A stretch of DNA of 64,000 nucleotides from Enoplolaimus lenunculus (lineage: Eukaryota > Nematoda > Enoplea > Enoplida > Thoracostomopsidae): the NCBI GenBank assembly GCA_030248215.1, contig JASANG010000523.1, positions 124,001-188,000 on the forward strand, given 5' to 3'. Of this stretch, positions 52,801-64,000 are shown piece by piece. Below the pieces are notes generated by a model, which was not told the origin of the DNA, did no database searches, and worked only from the letters and a program-made list of their open reading frames with translations. Position numbers and translations under genes: made by a program. The first letter of the stretch is position 1. Each line of letters starts with the position of its first letter.

Positions 52801-55800
52801 ATTGAATACTTTGGTCTTGCAGGAATGTATATACGAAGGATTTTGTTTCAAGTAAGGACATAAGGTATGATAATTTTGCATCACTCTGCAAGACCGTTTA
52901 AAATCAATAGCCAGAAAATTATTTCGCGGGCGGTAAAATTCCAGCGAAACACACCTCCAACCATCTCCTCCAGAGTACATCAATGCTGTATTGCATGAAG
53001 TTAATTTTTGCAGTTATAAATTGCCAATTTCAGTTGAAAATGGCGCTAGCTGAGCATGCATCGCAAAAAGCTGCTGAGACCGGACGAAATTTAGTCGAAA
53101 TGGAAGAAATTATCGCTCGAGTCAAAGCGGCTTTTGAACAAAATCCGACTCTTCGTGGCACTCAACCGGTACGTTAAAAAATTATAATACTGCCATATCG
53201 GTATACGTATGTATGTATTATGTACGTATTAATGGGAGTTGATTTACAGAATTCTTTTGGTAGGTTTTTGAAAGATTAAATTGAAGATTAATCTCTATAG
53301 TATAGTAAATCATTGGTTATTTTGAAATAACGTACTAGGTAGGTAAGGGTTCAGTGATTCATTTACGCATGATGTGTTAGTAGAAATCTACTAACATGTT
53401 TCTCAGTTTTATTTATTTTTACGCGATTTTTATTGTCATTTTGTATAGCTTTCTGATTGCAAAACTTTTAGCTATTAAAACTTAAATATGGCTACATTAG
53501 GAACGCCAACTATTAGTTATGGTTGTGGAACTAGCTGAAATTTTTAATATCCTGTGTTGAAAACGTTTGTTGTTTGATTTGAGTGCTTTTTGTTGAAAAT
53601 CGAAACTTGTACTATTACTTGAGGCTCTTAATGCAGCGACTACTGCAGCTCAGAAGCAATCAAACATACCAATGATTGATCGACAAACTAAAGCGATACA
53701 GGCTCGTGAATGGAATTTCAGATGTGAGTTGTTTTACTTGGTATCCGCCTTTTGTTCTCCACCGCCGTCTTAGATACTTCTAGGCCTATAATAACGCAGA
53801 TCTTTTAATTCTATTATTATATTGTTACGACTTACGGCTAGCGCTGGAAAAGTAGTTTAACTCCAGAAAACCAAGTTTCTGATGGGAGTGGGGTATGGCA
53901 AACGTATCATTATGCCAAGTTTTGTAATTTCATCCCATCTGGCTGCAGGTAGTGGGTACCATGATTGCAATTGCGGTAAAATTCTTTGAATTGACGAATC
54001 GAAACTCGACTAAAGTAAACATTCTCCTCTCTGCTTTGGATGGTAAGCTTTTACTTTTCCTAGTAAGATTAATGCTTATAAGAATGTGGAATACATAGAC
54101 AGTGTTGGTTACATAGCGGTTTGCTCTAATCTAAAAATATAAAGCAATATGCATGAATGTGGCGTTTTTCAGTGAAATCGTTGAATTTACCTCCCGAGCC
54201 ATCGTGGTTACAGCATCGGCCGTATTTGAGCGATGCAATAGTATGCCAGAGAAGTGATTTTGATAGTATGGAGGTACTTTATTGTTTTGTTTTTCCATTT
54301 CAAATGAGGCAATAAACTCATGTTGATTGAGTTTACTCTGCTCAATTTCTGCAAAAAAGTGTATAATAATTATTTTCTGTTAATATTCATTGTCTTTATT
54401 CATAAATGTGCAGTCATTTCAGTATGACACAATTTGGTATTTATTCTGATAAGTAAATGTAATCATAAGCAACGCGCAACCGTAATTCCGGTTCCGGTAG
54501 GGAAACCTGGTATTTTTCACTGTTTGGTTCCGGCATTAAATCTGGTATTTTTAACCGAAATTTTTCGGTTTTTAAAAAACTGGGGCATAGCCTGACGTAT
54601 TTTTCTAAATTATTCAGGTGTGTGTATTGCCACATTTACAGTCACATAAACTCCATAGGACATTTTCTAATTAGTGCATGTATTCTGATTTTGCGTCTGC
54701 ACGTAGTATTGCTAGTAATAGTTTACTTGCTGCTAACAAACGAATTTTGCACTAACAATGTATTCTTCGCATTCCGCTGCCAGTTCGGTATTTTTCCTTT
54801 TCTGGCTGTGGTATTTGGTAATTCCGGTTACACCGTGATCACATGTTTGCTGCATTGTATTTGCTTACAGTTTTCAGAGATTTAATTGTGATCGTCACCG
54901 CACCCCATTTTGAACTCCGCTGTTACATTTCAGCCCCATCTGATATTAAATTTCACTGCCTGCGTTTACTTATGCTAATAAATTTTTATAGCTTCGTTTG
55001 TGAATAAATATGATTATATTCCTTTGTTTAATTATTATTTCATTTTTTTAAATTCAGTTTGAAAACCTAACTGGAATACCACCAGCAGAAATTGAAGGCA
55101 TTCTTTTGGACGATTTGTTGAATATTTTTATGGTATGTAGGCGAAACTATTTTGTACATGATGTATAATTGAATGAGACTTAATTTAGTTGTCAAACAAT
55201 TTTAATGAAAATATTGCTTTGTATGTTGCGTAATACTGAATCCTTTTTCGCAGATTTATATCTCCAACCTAGGTGCATTAGTTCCATCCTGCATCTAAAT
55301 AGATTTTAAGTGCTTAACTTTCGCGGTACTGGAGAATAGCATTGTGATATGTTTTTAGTTTTCATTGTAAAAGTGTTGAGTTTAAGGGGATTCCTGGCGA
55401 GCATGTTATTATCCCTTCTGCGTCCGATAACGGGCAAGACACTGAAGTTGAGTTTCGCATTAACGTGTCGTTAGATGCTGCAACAACTCAGCTTACGACA
55501 AGAATACTTGCACTTGCTCATCATTACGATAGGATTGTTCGTTTCAGAGAAGGTACATAAGTTTTGTTTTGTACTTTTTACTGTTTGAAGAACACAACAT
55601 TTTTTCCATTTAGTACATACAATTACGTAGTTGCGCATTTTGCAACATTTTAAATCCATTATTACAATTCACACGGCTACACCATTTTTAGAAAAGAATA
55701 CTAATTTTGATCGTGTTAAAGAATTTGTTTGCAATATAATGACTTGTACACTCGGCCCAGTTTGATTTAATAAACACACCCAATCAAATAAATAATATTT

Positions 55801-58800
55801 GCGCAGTCTATTTACAGAACAGACTGATTTTGTCAAAAAACTTGAAATACAGTTAGTGTTGGAACGTTGCCCAAAATACGTATGCGTGGCGTTCCAGTAT
55901 AATAATCCAGATAATGCTCTTAAATATGGTCCGCAGTGATTTACCCACCCCATTTTTTTAATTTACTATTTTGTTTGATCAAAAAATATGTTGCCTCCTT
56001 CGATTTTTATATTAAAATTAAAGTTTGAGCAAGCAACATGGCATAGTTAGCTAATATAATATACTTTGATATTGTCCCAATCGCCGGCTAATTCTTTGAA
56101 AACAAATGATAGTACTTTTGATAAAATGAGTAATTCTTTAATTTGAATTTGTTTAAGAACATAGCCGTTTTCGCTATGGTTCAGTGTGCCAAGCGCTTTG
56201 TGGTGCGTTTGGAACGTTAATCGAAGAATTTTTGTTCAACGTTACTTCACTCGAGCAACAACACAGGTTTGGTGTTTAAATATTAATTTGGTTACAATTT
56301 AAAATTAAACATGGTTTAGGTAAACGAATATTGTCTGACGTTCTGTCTGATGATGTGTTTGTAGACGGCAAGCATGAATATTACGAATAAAAATTTGCAA
56401 AAGGTGCAAAAAAACTACAAGACATATACTGGCGTTGTTTGTATTTGGATAGAGGACTGATTTGGCCAAGGTATACTGCTGTTTGATACAACCCACCACC
56501 TTGTAGAAATTTAATGATTGACACTATAAATGCATGCATATTTGCGTTGGAACCAGGTAAATAGCGTATAGGTTCTAGTTTGTTCTAAGTGTCACAAGTT
56601 TATGCTGTTTTGGCAAGAAGTGACGGTATTTTTGTTGCAGAACAGGCCAGTTATCGTTACAAAAACTGTGGTTTTACATACAACCGTTGTTGCCCAAAAT
56701 GGAATTGTTAAGGAATATTGCTGACACGATTTCTAAGGTGAAAATTACAGGGACGTCTATAAATTTTATTGTATGGCGCTTGTTGCATTTTGGCTGATTT
56801 AAATTTAATTATTTTAAATTTAATGCGAGTTTTCGGTTGAAATTATTCCACATAGTCTGTTTGTGGTCTCTGAACGTCTATTGTGTCAGACGAGTGTGAC
56901 GTGAAATGCAACTTTGTAAAAATGTTAGAAAATGTTAGATATGAACAGTATTAATGAAATTTTGCGTTGTTGTTGACGACATTTTCAAGCTATGTTGTAA
57001 AGGAGTAACTGCTACTTCATTCTGCTGTAAATATTTTTAAAAACAACTGTTTCGTTCTTTTATTTGGTCGTTTTTAGAATGCTCTCTACGGTGGAGCGTT
57101 GCTAACGTATTTGCACAATGTTGCACTTGAAGTGTTTGGCGACACTAAATCTGAACAAATTCTACTGTATCTCATGGAATGTGCGTCTGTTCCGTTTTTT
57201 GAAATGCTCGAAAAATGGATTTATCATGGTCGGGTAGACGATGCGTTTAACGAGGTAAGTAGTAGGGTTTAGTGGGCTGAGAGGTTGCTTTATTGTCATA
57301 TCATTAAGAAGTACGGAAGTTATATTATAAGACTGATTGCTATTTTTAAAGGAATTATAAACACGACTTTATATAGTGTTCTTGGATTGAAGCTCTGAGT
57401 ATCAAGAGTATATTTTGAACCTATCGTTTATTGTACTTAACTTCGATTTTAAAATAAGTTTAGTTTGTTTTGATAGAACGCTTTGAATTGCAAAATCATT
57501 TTTTGTATGTTAGTTGAGGTTATCATTTTTGTTTATCAAGTGGGATTTTAATGGGTTGAGCTGTTTGCCATAAACGTGGAAGTGCAGCTTTAATACAAAT
57601 CGGTTCAATTTCAAACGTGTCAGTTCTCTCGTCAAATAGAATACCAATTTTTTAAATTTGAGCTTTACGATATTTTGTCATAGTGTTATATTTATTTTTT
57701 TAGTTTATGATAACGATAAAGTCACGTCGAAAGGAACCCACTACTACTAAATTAAAATCTGATGAGGAGAGGTAAGTTTGTTGCTTCATTGTTGGTTTTT
57801 TGCTTGCAATTATTGTAGCTAATAGTTTATTGTAGCTAATAGTTGTTGATTGAAACAAAGGAAGAAGGATGCATATGTTCAGATACGATGGCGAACATAA
57901 TTTATTCTAAATCAACTTTAGGCTCACTTATGAAGACTCAAAAATTGGATTATCCAATTATACATGGTTTGCTCTCCTTGTTGAGTGTGCACTGATATAA
58001 AGCGGTACCGTGGACATTTTTTACACTTACTAATTTATGGCTTCGCCTTTCTCGGTTCGTGAACATAAATTTTGGCAATCATGATTTTACAGATAATTTG
58101 TGGATAACGAAACTCGCTGTTTCTTTATATTTTTAGATACGTAATGTTGTTAATGTTTTGTAGCAAACGGTTGTTAAAACGAAGATTCGGTCTTCGTAAT
58201 GATATGGTACCATCGTTTCTGACGGCAGATGCAGAGAAAATACTGAAATGTGGCGATTATTTGAATATTTTGATGACTTGCGGTGAGTGTATTGATTTGC
58301 AGGTGAGATTTATGTGACTACTACTACACTCCTTAATTTTAATTTCATAATAATGCGTCGTGTTTCTATGTTGCTTGGTATACTGGCGTGTCGTGCTACT
58401 TGTTTAATGGAAAATTGTGTTCGAATAGATTTTTTCAGGTTATCGCGTAAGTCCAGATGGTGTGACTTGTAGAAAACATCAGTTTGTTTCTGAAACAGCA
58501 GACAACCCCAGCGATAGAAATCAACATCAAATAAGTTGGACACAACAAATGGAGGTTGAATTGCATCCTCAACTACACCCACAGTCATTGTCTGATAGAA
58601 CTACTGGTAGCAGTACACAGACTGGCTCTAGTCGACTTGTGTATGATAGTTGTCAAAGTTATCGGGCAGCTATTAATCATGCGCATAATAATGCGTCCCG
58701 GCAATTACTGCTTCTGCTCAAACGAGAATGTGACCTGTTGAGTCATTTCCGGTTAGTTGGAGTGAAGTGGAACATAAGTTAAGGGAAGGTATTTACAAAA

Positions 58801-61800
58801 ACTAGCAACTTTGAAATAGTAGTAAGTCTGACATCTAAACCGTTAAATAATGTTTTAGAATTTGTAAATGCGTAGAGTTTCACAATTTTGTTGCAGCAGG
58901 CTATGGTTTTAGGTAAAGTGAAACTTGTTGCTGTCATTTGCTGTCTATTCGAAAACTTTTTCCGTACCGGTACACAGCCGCAATATTCCTTTTAGAATGC
59001 CGTTTTTCGACCAATCAATTGAAGGAATCGGTTAAGTTTTTTGGTAGTTTGTTAATACTGAATTACAATGAATGTTTAAATTTATAGGTCGCTAAAGCAC
59101 TTCTTTCTGTTGGACCGCGGGGATTTCATGCTTCAGTTTTTGGAGTCGGCACAAGATGAGCTAGTCAGGACATCGATTGGTAAGGTTTGTGCCGTAATTA
59201 AGAAGTCTAATCGTTATAAAAGAATATTGTGAGTACTGATTTAGCAAAAAATGCAAACTGCGACTTGTTTTATTTTCAGTGGATATATTGTTTTGGTTAT
59301 AGATGTGGTGCCTACTCGGTTGCAAAGTTTGTTTGATATGTCCATTAGAACAACGTCGCTACGCAATGATCCTTATAAAGATCTTTTGAAGTGAGTTTAA
59401 AACAAACTAATCATGTGTTTATTACTGAAAATGTTCACAATAATAATAATAACAATATGGGGGATTTAACAATTATTTATAAGTTTGGCTTTTGTTTGAA
59501 ACGTTTAAGGTGAGGACATGTTATTTGACTTACGTTCTCGAAACTTTTGGACACTTTAACTCCGTTCTTGGAAGCTTTATATTGTTTTCCTAGACACAGC
59601 TTGCAAGCCGCTGGTCCGCATTTTTGTTTAATACATGCTACTGACTACTAAAAGATCACTGGTATGGGGCATGGCATGTTTCGTCTACTGAATTTATTTT
59701 GTAGCGTAATGCGTGTAAAACTGTATTGTCAACTATTTCAGTATTTTAAAATTTGTGTTTCAAGACAACTATCTTAAAGTTCTTTGTTGTAGGATTAAGC
59801 TAGCGCCGCTTTCGTTAACAACATTCCTACTACACGTCATCAGTACAGAATCTCGAACGAGTACACAAATACCATCGCTGAGTCGATTTCTACCCTCGTC
59901 TCAGAAGCGTTCTGGTACGGCAACGTCTCACTTATTGAAAGCTGATGCAACTCCGAACATCCGATCTCAAGCTCCATCGGTAATGACTAGTACCCCTGTG
60001 ACCACAAAACGTGACACAAGTCAAGCTAGTAGTGCCGGAATTCAAACGGGCTCAGTAGCGGCAACCTTGGTCACTCCGACAACGATTGGGACCGCACTCA
60101 GTGGATTAGCTGGGTTAACTGATGAAGGCGGTATGATTGTGTGCGGGTTTATTGTATGCAAATTTTGGTCCACGTAACTCGTGTAATTATTATGTGGTGT
60201 AGAATTTGAACGCATCGTTCTGAAAGTGCTTTCTAGAGCCATCGACTGGCTGATGTAGTTAGATAATAAGTTGTTAGCTATATCGCTTTGATGTTTAGAA
60301 TAAGATTATATTTGTTGAGAAGAATGATTGAATTGCAAGTGTGGTTTGTGTTTGTTTTGTTTGAGAATAATCTTAGACGTCTAAGGAAAGTTCGTAGTGG
60401 TTTAAAGCTTAAAACCGGGTGACTCGTTTTTAGTTTGCAGAGTGTTATTCCACTACATAAGTGCAAAGTTATTATGCCTCACAATTTGGGTTTAAAACGG
60501 TTTACGTTACTGAAGATAGCATTAATATTTCATTATTAACTCAGCTCGGTAAAATCAGAATCTTTGAAAAGATTTCCTGGGCAAATAAGAGACTCACCAT
60601 AAAATTATTATGCCCTCAGCTCAGTAAAATCAGAATCTTCGAAGATTTCACGAGCAAATAAGAAACTCACCACAAAACGCATGATTACATAAAATTTTGT
60701 CAAGAGACTCACCATAAAATTATTATGCCCTCAGCTCAGTAAAATCAGAATCTTCGAAGATTTCACGAGCAAATAAGAAACTCACCACAAAACGCATGAT
60801 TACATAAAATTTTGTCTGTCAGATCTACTCTGGATATAGGGTCGCGTGTTAAGACAGATGGTTCATATACCTCTACAGGTGATGAAGTTTTAGAAGTTTT
60901 AGTAAATACTCATTCCAAAATGTGTACCATGTCAATTATTGACCAAATCTGGGTGTAGGTTAGAAGTTGACATGACAAAAACAGACTAAATTAACTGGTT
61001 TTTTTGTTCTTTTAAGACTTACAAAGCTGCTGGACCAGCTGGAATCTCACCCAGATATCTACGTGTAGCTTAAAATATATTCCTTTTACAAGGAGATGAT
61101 GTAATTTTGTTTTATACCAAAGCCAAGCAAAGATGATTACACAAATGCAAAATGTTTTAGACCAATATTAGTTTACTTTTGTCCGAAAAGGAATGGAGAG
61201 AATATTGGATCGCTACATTCGTGAAAACCATCTTAAGAGACAACCTTGAGTATTATCCAACGAGCCTGTCAAGCGGGATGGTCTACTATTACAGCATTAC
61301 ATTATTTAGTGTCTGATATTGAATACCTTATGGGCAAAAACATTTAGTACTTGTGATATTTTTAGATGTAGGTGGCGCTTTAGATAATGTGAACTTTGGT
61401 TCAGTTGAAAAACACTTAGAGATTTGATGTGGGATCGTTCATTATTGACTAGATAATGCAATTAAAAAATACTTGAATTGTCACTGAAAAGTTAGGATAA
61501 AGTAATAAAAGTGTGTTAGCGAGGAAAGGATGCCCACAAGGCGGAGTTCTTATTCGAGTATTTGGGATTGTTGTGGAATGGAAGAGGAATCTGTGGAGCG
61601 CTTTTTAACTAGATGTTCGGTTTATAGTGCTGTTCGACACAGAATATATCACACACGCTGAATAAAATTGCTACTAGTTGTGCAGAAAGTTAATAGGTTC
61701 GTAACAAAGTCATTAAGCTTGTAGTGTAGATATTTAAGGTTTCAAAGACTGTATAACGGACCAACTGTGTCTAACCACCTCAAAGTCTCTTTCAATTGAT

Positions 61801-62848
61801 ATCTATCTAATGTCTGAGTTAAAATGGCAAAAATTATAACAATGCATTTTAATTAACTTCATGATGCTGAACGTTTTGAACGTTATGTTTCAGGTATCAC
61901 TGCACTGGAAGCAATGTGCCTTAGCTACAATGTGCAGTGGCCGCTTACACAAGTGTTTACATCTGCGGTAAGTTTTTTATTGGTTTAGTTTCTTTTAGGT
62001 GCAAAGTCGTTGGGGTGACATTGATTTTGAAATAGAGGGATCAAGAGCTGCAAACTTAGGGCGTATGTCCCGGTGTTTCACATTTCGAGACTATAGATTT
62101 AGGATTTTAAAATCGTTAAATTTACTCTTAGCGTAACATTGCGTCATTGTACACGCAATATTTAAGCTAGTAGCAGGATGCGTATATGCTTTTAATACCA
62201 TGCGCGTTACTGTATTGGTCAGTCAGTGATATTGCGAGTTTAAATGTTATTTTTAGAATATGGATCGGTACAACATGATATTTCGACGTGTAATGTACTG
62301 TAAATTTGTCGAAATGGAACTGTCAAGGTGAAACTAGAACACTTAGTTTTAAGTTGATTTAAAGTACTGCGGAACAGCTCATTCTGATATACACCAAAAC
62401 TGGTTTAGTTTTTGCGAATTAAAAAGTCTGCTGAATATATATACCAAAATATTGTCGAAATTTAAGTGTACAATAAAGTTTAGCATCATTTTGCCCAGGG
62501 TTCAAGTGTGGAAATTGCATTAATAAGCGATTGTGAATTTTTAATTCTGGCATTTTTGTCGCATTACCTCCACTGTTGCGACGATATTTTTTCCACTCCT
62601 AGATGTTTTTGCAGCGAGAACTTGCAACTGCATGCATATTTCTGCAGAGAGAACTAGCAGCTGCAAGTTTTGAGATTTCAATAAACTTTGCAATTGCAAC
62701 TTGTAGACATTATGTTCAAACCGAAGGAGACCGTGGTATGTGTGCATTGCGTCAGAAAATGATGTTATTCATTCAAAATTACCTATACAATGTATCGGTT
62801 GACGTTATCGAACCTCATTGGTTTGTATTCAAGCAACAACTTGAAAAG
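49853..62848 (+). CDS. TUBGCP2: Gamma-tubulin complex component 2 (GCP2), 3'-incomplete
   Basis: Exons: 49853-49892, 49936-50018, 50748-50839, 52295-52352, 53034-53168, 53624-53723, 54173-54273, 55058-55132, 55387-55552, 56158-56266, 56641-56737, 57078-57254, 57704-57771, 58164-58282, 58439-58751, 59088-59179, 59303-59390, 59793-60130, 61894-61967, 62257-62327, 62707-62848; 846 codons in phase. GCP2 and GCP3 with gamma-tubulin form the small complex that nucleates microtubules at centrosomes. GRIP1 motifs: VSLDAATTQLTTRILALAHH, LSLQKLWFYIQP, ECASVPFFEMLEKWIYHG, FLTADAEKIL. GRIP2: HFFLLDRGDFM, ALEAMCLSYNVQWPL, RYNMIFRRVMYCKFVE, LRQKMMLFIQNYLYNV, VIEPHW. Exon 18 adds about 90 Ser/Thr-rich residues. 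The start (MSTELDG) could instead be an in-frame ATG at 49781. The first intron would be only 43 nt, and the start of exon 21 is chosen by phase. The C-terminus lies outside the window. Confidence 0.93.
51490..51610. mobile_element. CCGG-rich MITE fragment
   Basis: CCAGGTGTTCCGGTTATTCC, GGTCCGGGTCTGGG and AATCCGGGCAAAATACCCGG resemble the inverted-repeat arms of the other CCGG elements, but no termini or target duplication could be fixed. It lies in GCP2 intron 3. Confidence 0.4.
52540..52720 (+). repeat. TTGCAGCTGCAA-rich repeat with a short direct duplication
   Basis: Contains CTTGCAGCTGCAAATTGCA and two consecutive copies of GGTTATTTGCACATGAAT. Similar GAACTTGCAACTGCA / GAACTAGCAGCTGCAA text recurs in GCP2 intron 20 near 62615-62670, so it may be a degraded dispersed repeat. 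It lies in GCP2 intron 4. Confidence 0.4.
54470..54565. mobile_element. CAACCG-CCGG MITE fragment
   Basis: GCAACCGTAATTCCGGTTCC followed by a poorly paired partner near 54550. It is related in sequence to the left arm of 63196-63610 but truncated. It lies in GCP2 intron 7. Confidence 0.4.
60591..60820 (+). repeat. 115-bp tandem duplication
   Basis: Copies 60591-60705 and 60706-60820 start GACTCACCATAAAATTATTA and are nearly identical. A worn partial copy precedes them (60540-60590). They lie in GCP2 intron 18, upstream of the LINE remnant. Confidence 0.85.
61010..61720 (+). mobile_element. LINE reverse-transcriptase remnant
   Basis: Conserved RT blocks survive in order across shifting frames: KAAGPAGISPRYL (usual PGPDGI), GMERILDRYIRENHLKRQ, ACQAGWSTITALHYLVSDIE, FLDVGGALDNVNFGSVEKHL (usual FLDI-GAFDN), KGCPQGGVL, and a terminal Cys block CCGMEEESVERFLTRCSVY. 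This resembles R1/Jockey/I-type LINE ORF2 C-terminal halves. Stops and frameshifts show it is dead. It sits sense-oriented in GCP2 intron 18 (60131-61893). Confidence 0.8.
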
Positions 62849-63107
62849 GTAATGTTAGTTTAGTTGGGAATGCGGAGTTTTTCGTTCTAGTAACAAAAGT
62901 TATTATACAGCACTCACTATTGCAGTTGAATCAGCATGCGAATAACGCTGGAAGATACTGTTTCCTGAATATTGACTTGTTCTTTAGCTGGTTAACTACA
63001 GTTTTTCAAGATCTCTCTATTTAAAATTTACTGGATCCACTGACGAGAGCAGAATGGTTATCGATCTAGATCGTATCTCATCAGTATCAAATTATTAGAG
63101 ATCGACC

Positions 63108-63760
63108 GGATATCCGGTTCCGGTTTAATATCCGGCAAAAGATTGACATACGTATCCGGTTCCGGTATCAGGTATAAACCTTAATGGGTACAAATCAGGG
63201 TGCAACCGGAATTCCGGTTCCGGTTCCGGCATTTTTTCACCTTCCGGTTCCGGTTCCGGTTCCGGTAAATTTTTACCGGATTTAAAAATTCCGGTGTTAT
63301 AATTTGGCCGTTTTTTTAACTTTGCTAATCTTTAAGAATCTCTTTAGAAAGCCACTTGTATTCCGAATATAAGCCATTGATGGTGGATTTCACTTCAGTC
63401 GACGACGAAAATCTAAAATACAACAAATAAAATAAATACCTATGTTCGACTAAGGTTATTTCACAAATAATAGAGCAAAAAATAAGATTAAAATGAAATT
63501 TTTGGTGAAATGCATTTTTCACTTTCCGGTTCCGGTTCCGGTTCCGGTAAAATTTTCAAATTCCGGTTCCGGTTCCGGTTCCGGTAAATTGTAATTCCGG
63601 TTGCACCCTGGTACAAATATCATGAAACTGCTTTTTAAATGTCGAAATTCTAGATATTTTGCAGTGACTGCAATAGTTGGAAAGTCAGGAGTGTACACTG
63701 ACATGGAATGAAATATCCAAGTTTAAAATTTATCTTAAATCCATAACATGAGGTTTTAAT
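63108..63760. mobile_element. CAGGGATCGAC-family MITE interrupted by another MITE
   Basis: The left part has GATCGACCGGATATCCGG, GGTTTAATATCCGGCAAAA and GGTATAAACC. The right part (from 63611) continues CAAATATCATGAAACTG, TCTAGATATTTTGCA and ACTGACATGGAAT, in the same order as the uninterrupted copy at 26597-26928. The break is exactly the insertion site of the 63196-63610 element. The right terminus is not clearly preserved. Confidence 0.78.
63196..63610. mobile_element. hAT-like MITE, CAGGGTGCAACCGG ends, perfect 8-bp duplication
   Basis: The left end is CAGGGTGCAACCGGAATTCC and the right end is its complement finishing CCGGTTGCACCCTG. Subterminal TTCCGG repeats form microsatellite-like arrays on both arms. 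The duplication GTACAAAT lies at 63188-63195 and 63611-63618. It is 415 bp with no coding capacity. The near-perfect ends suggest it is the youngest copy here. Confidence 0.93.
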
Positions 63761-64000
63761 ATTATTATGGCTGACATTTGAATTAATTTATTAGTGGTTT
63801 AATGTTTATATTTTGATTAAATAGGTTCACATTCTTTCGTCGAATTTTTACAGGTAGCAGCGACAAAATAGGTCAGATGTGTTGGGCATTTGCCGACATG
63901 TGGTATCTTTTGCTTTAAAACTTAAGAAACATCAACCTAGGTTAAAACGTTATTCAGACATCACTAGGTCGATGTACAGATTATGTATGTGCTTTAATTT

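Noticed and set aside
56401-56455. Possible GCP2 exon with KKLQDIYWRCLYLD-like text
   Set aside because: The exons ending at 56266 and starting at 56641 join in phase and complete the LEQQHR-TGQLSLQKLW motif without it.
62925-63000. Continuation exon of GCP2 starting LNQHANNAGRY, or a short one at 63834-63853
   Set aside because: Neither shows a convincing match to the family segment that should follow nor a clean donor, so the gene was left open at 62848.

Overview
This is nuclear DNA from a multicellular animal. It is AT-rich, and its genes are split into many short exons with GT-AG introns (one clear GC donor). Two of the genes, an OSTM1 homologue and an LHFPL-type tetraspan protein, belong to families I know as animal families. 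The proteins diverge strongly from vertebrate ones in sequence but keep family length and motifs, which suggests a fast-evolving lineage. I cannot name the species. Exons were joined by hand, requiring splice sites, reading phase and family motifs to agree.

Six genes are supported. (1) + strand 4317-14324: anoctamin (TMEM16) membrane scramblase/channel, 11 exons, 987 aa. (2) - strand 21038-15091: tRNA-dihydrouridine(20) synthase DUS2, 14 exons, about 467 aa, convergent with the anoctamin. (3) + strand 27266-29786: exosome subunit EXOSC5/Rrp46, 3 exons, 245 aa. (4) + strand 30654-38508: OSTM1, the lysosomal glycoprotein partner of ClC-7, 8 exons, 313 aa. (5) - strand 45569-41786: LHFPL-like tetraspan protein, 5 exons, 276 aa. 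(6) + strand 49853 to beyond the window: gamma-tubulin complex component 2 (GCP2), 21 exons seen (846 codons), 3' end missing. The genes are unrelated in function. They are ordinary neighbours, not a pathway cluster.

Introns and intergenic DNA are full of transposon debris. The commonest type is short, CCGG-rich, non-autonomous elements with hAT-like ends (CAGGG... or CAGTGG...) and 8-bp target duplications. Four have perfect 8-bp duplications (15958-16064, 35607-35812, 36954-37701, 63196-63610), and the last is inserted inside an older element. There are also two LINE remnants (24672-25560 minus; 61010-61720 plus), two tRNA-like SINE or pseudo-tRNA sequences, a pair of inverted minisatellite arrays in OSTM1 intron 1, a long repeat present in opposite orientations at 1945-2690 and 27990-29150, and several young tandem duplications.

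The most notable observations concern gene structure. DUS2 has a duplicated 3' splice site and a one-base homopolymer frameshift in the exon carrying its catalytic cysteine. LHFPL has a partial exon duplication. GCP2 carries a Ser/Thr-rich insertion, and one anoctamin calcium-site position is changed. I found no clearly new biological system.
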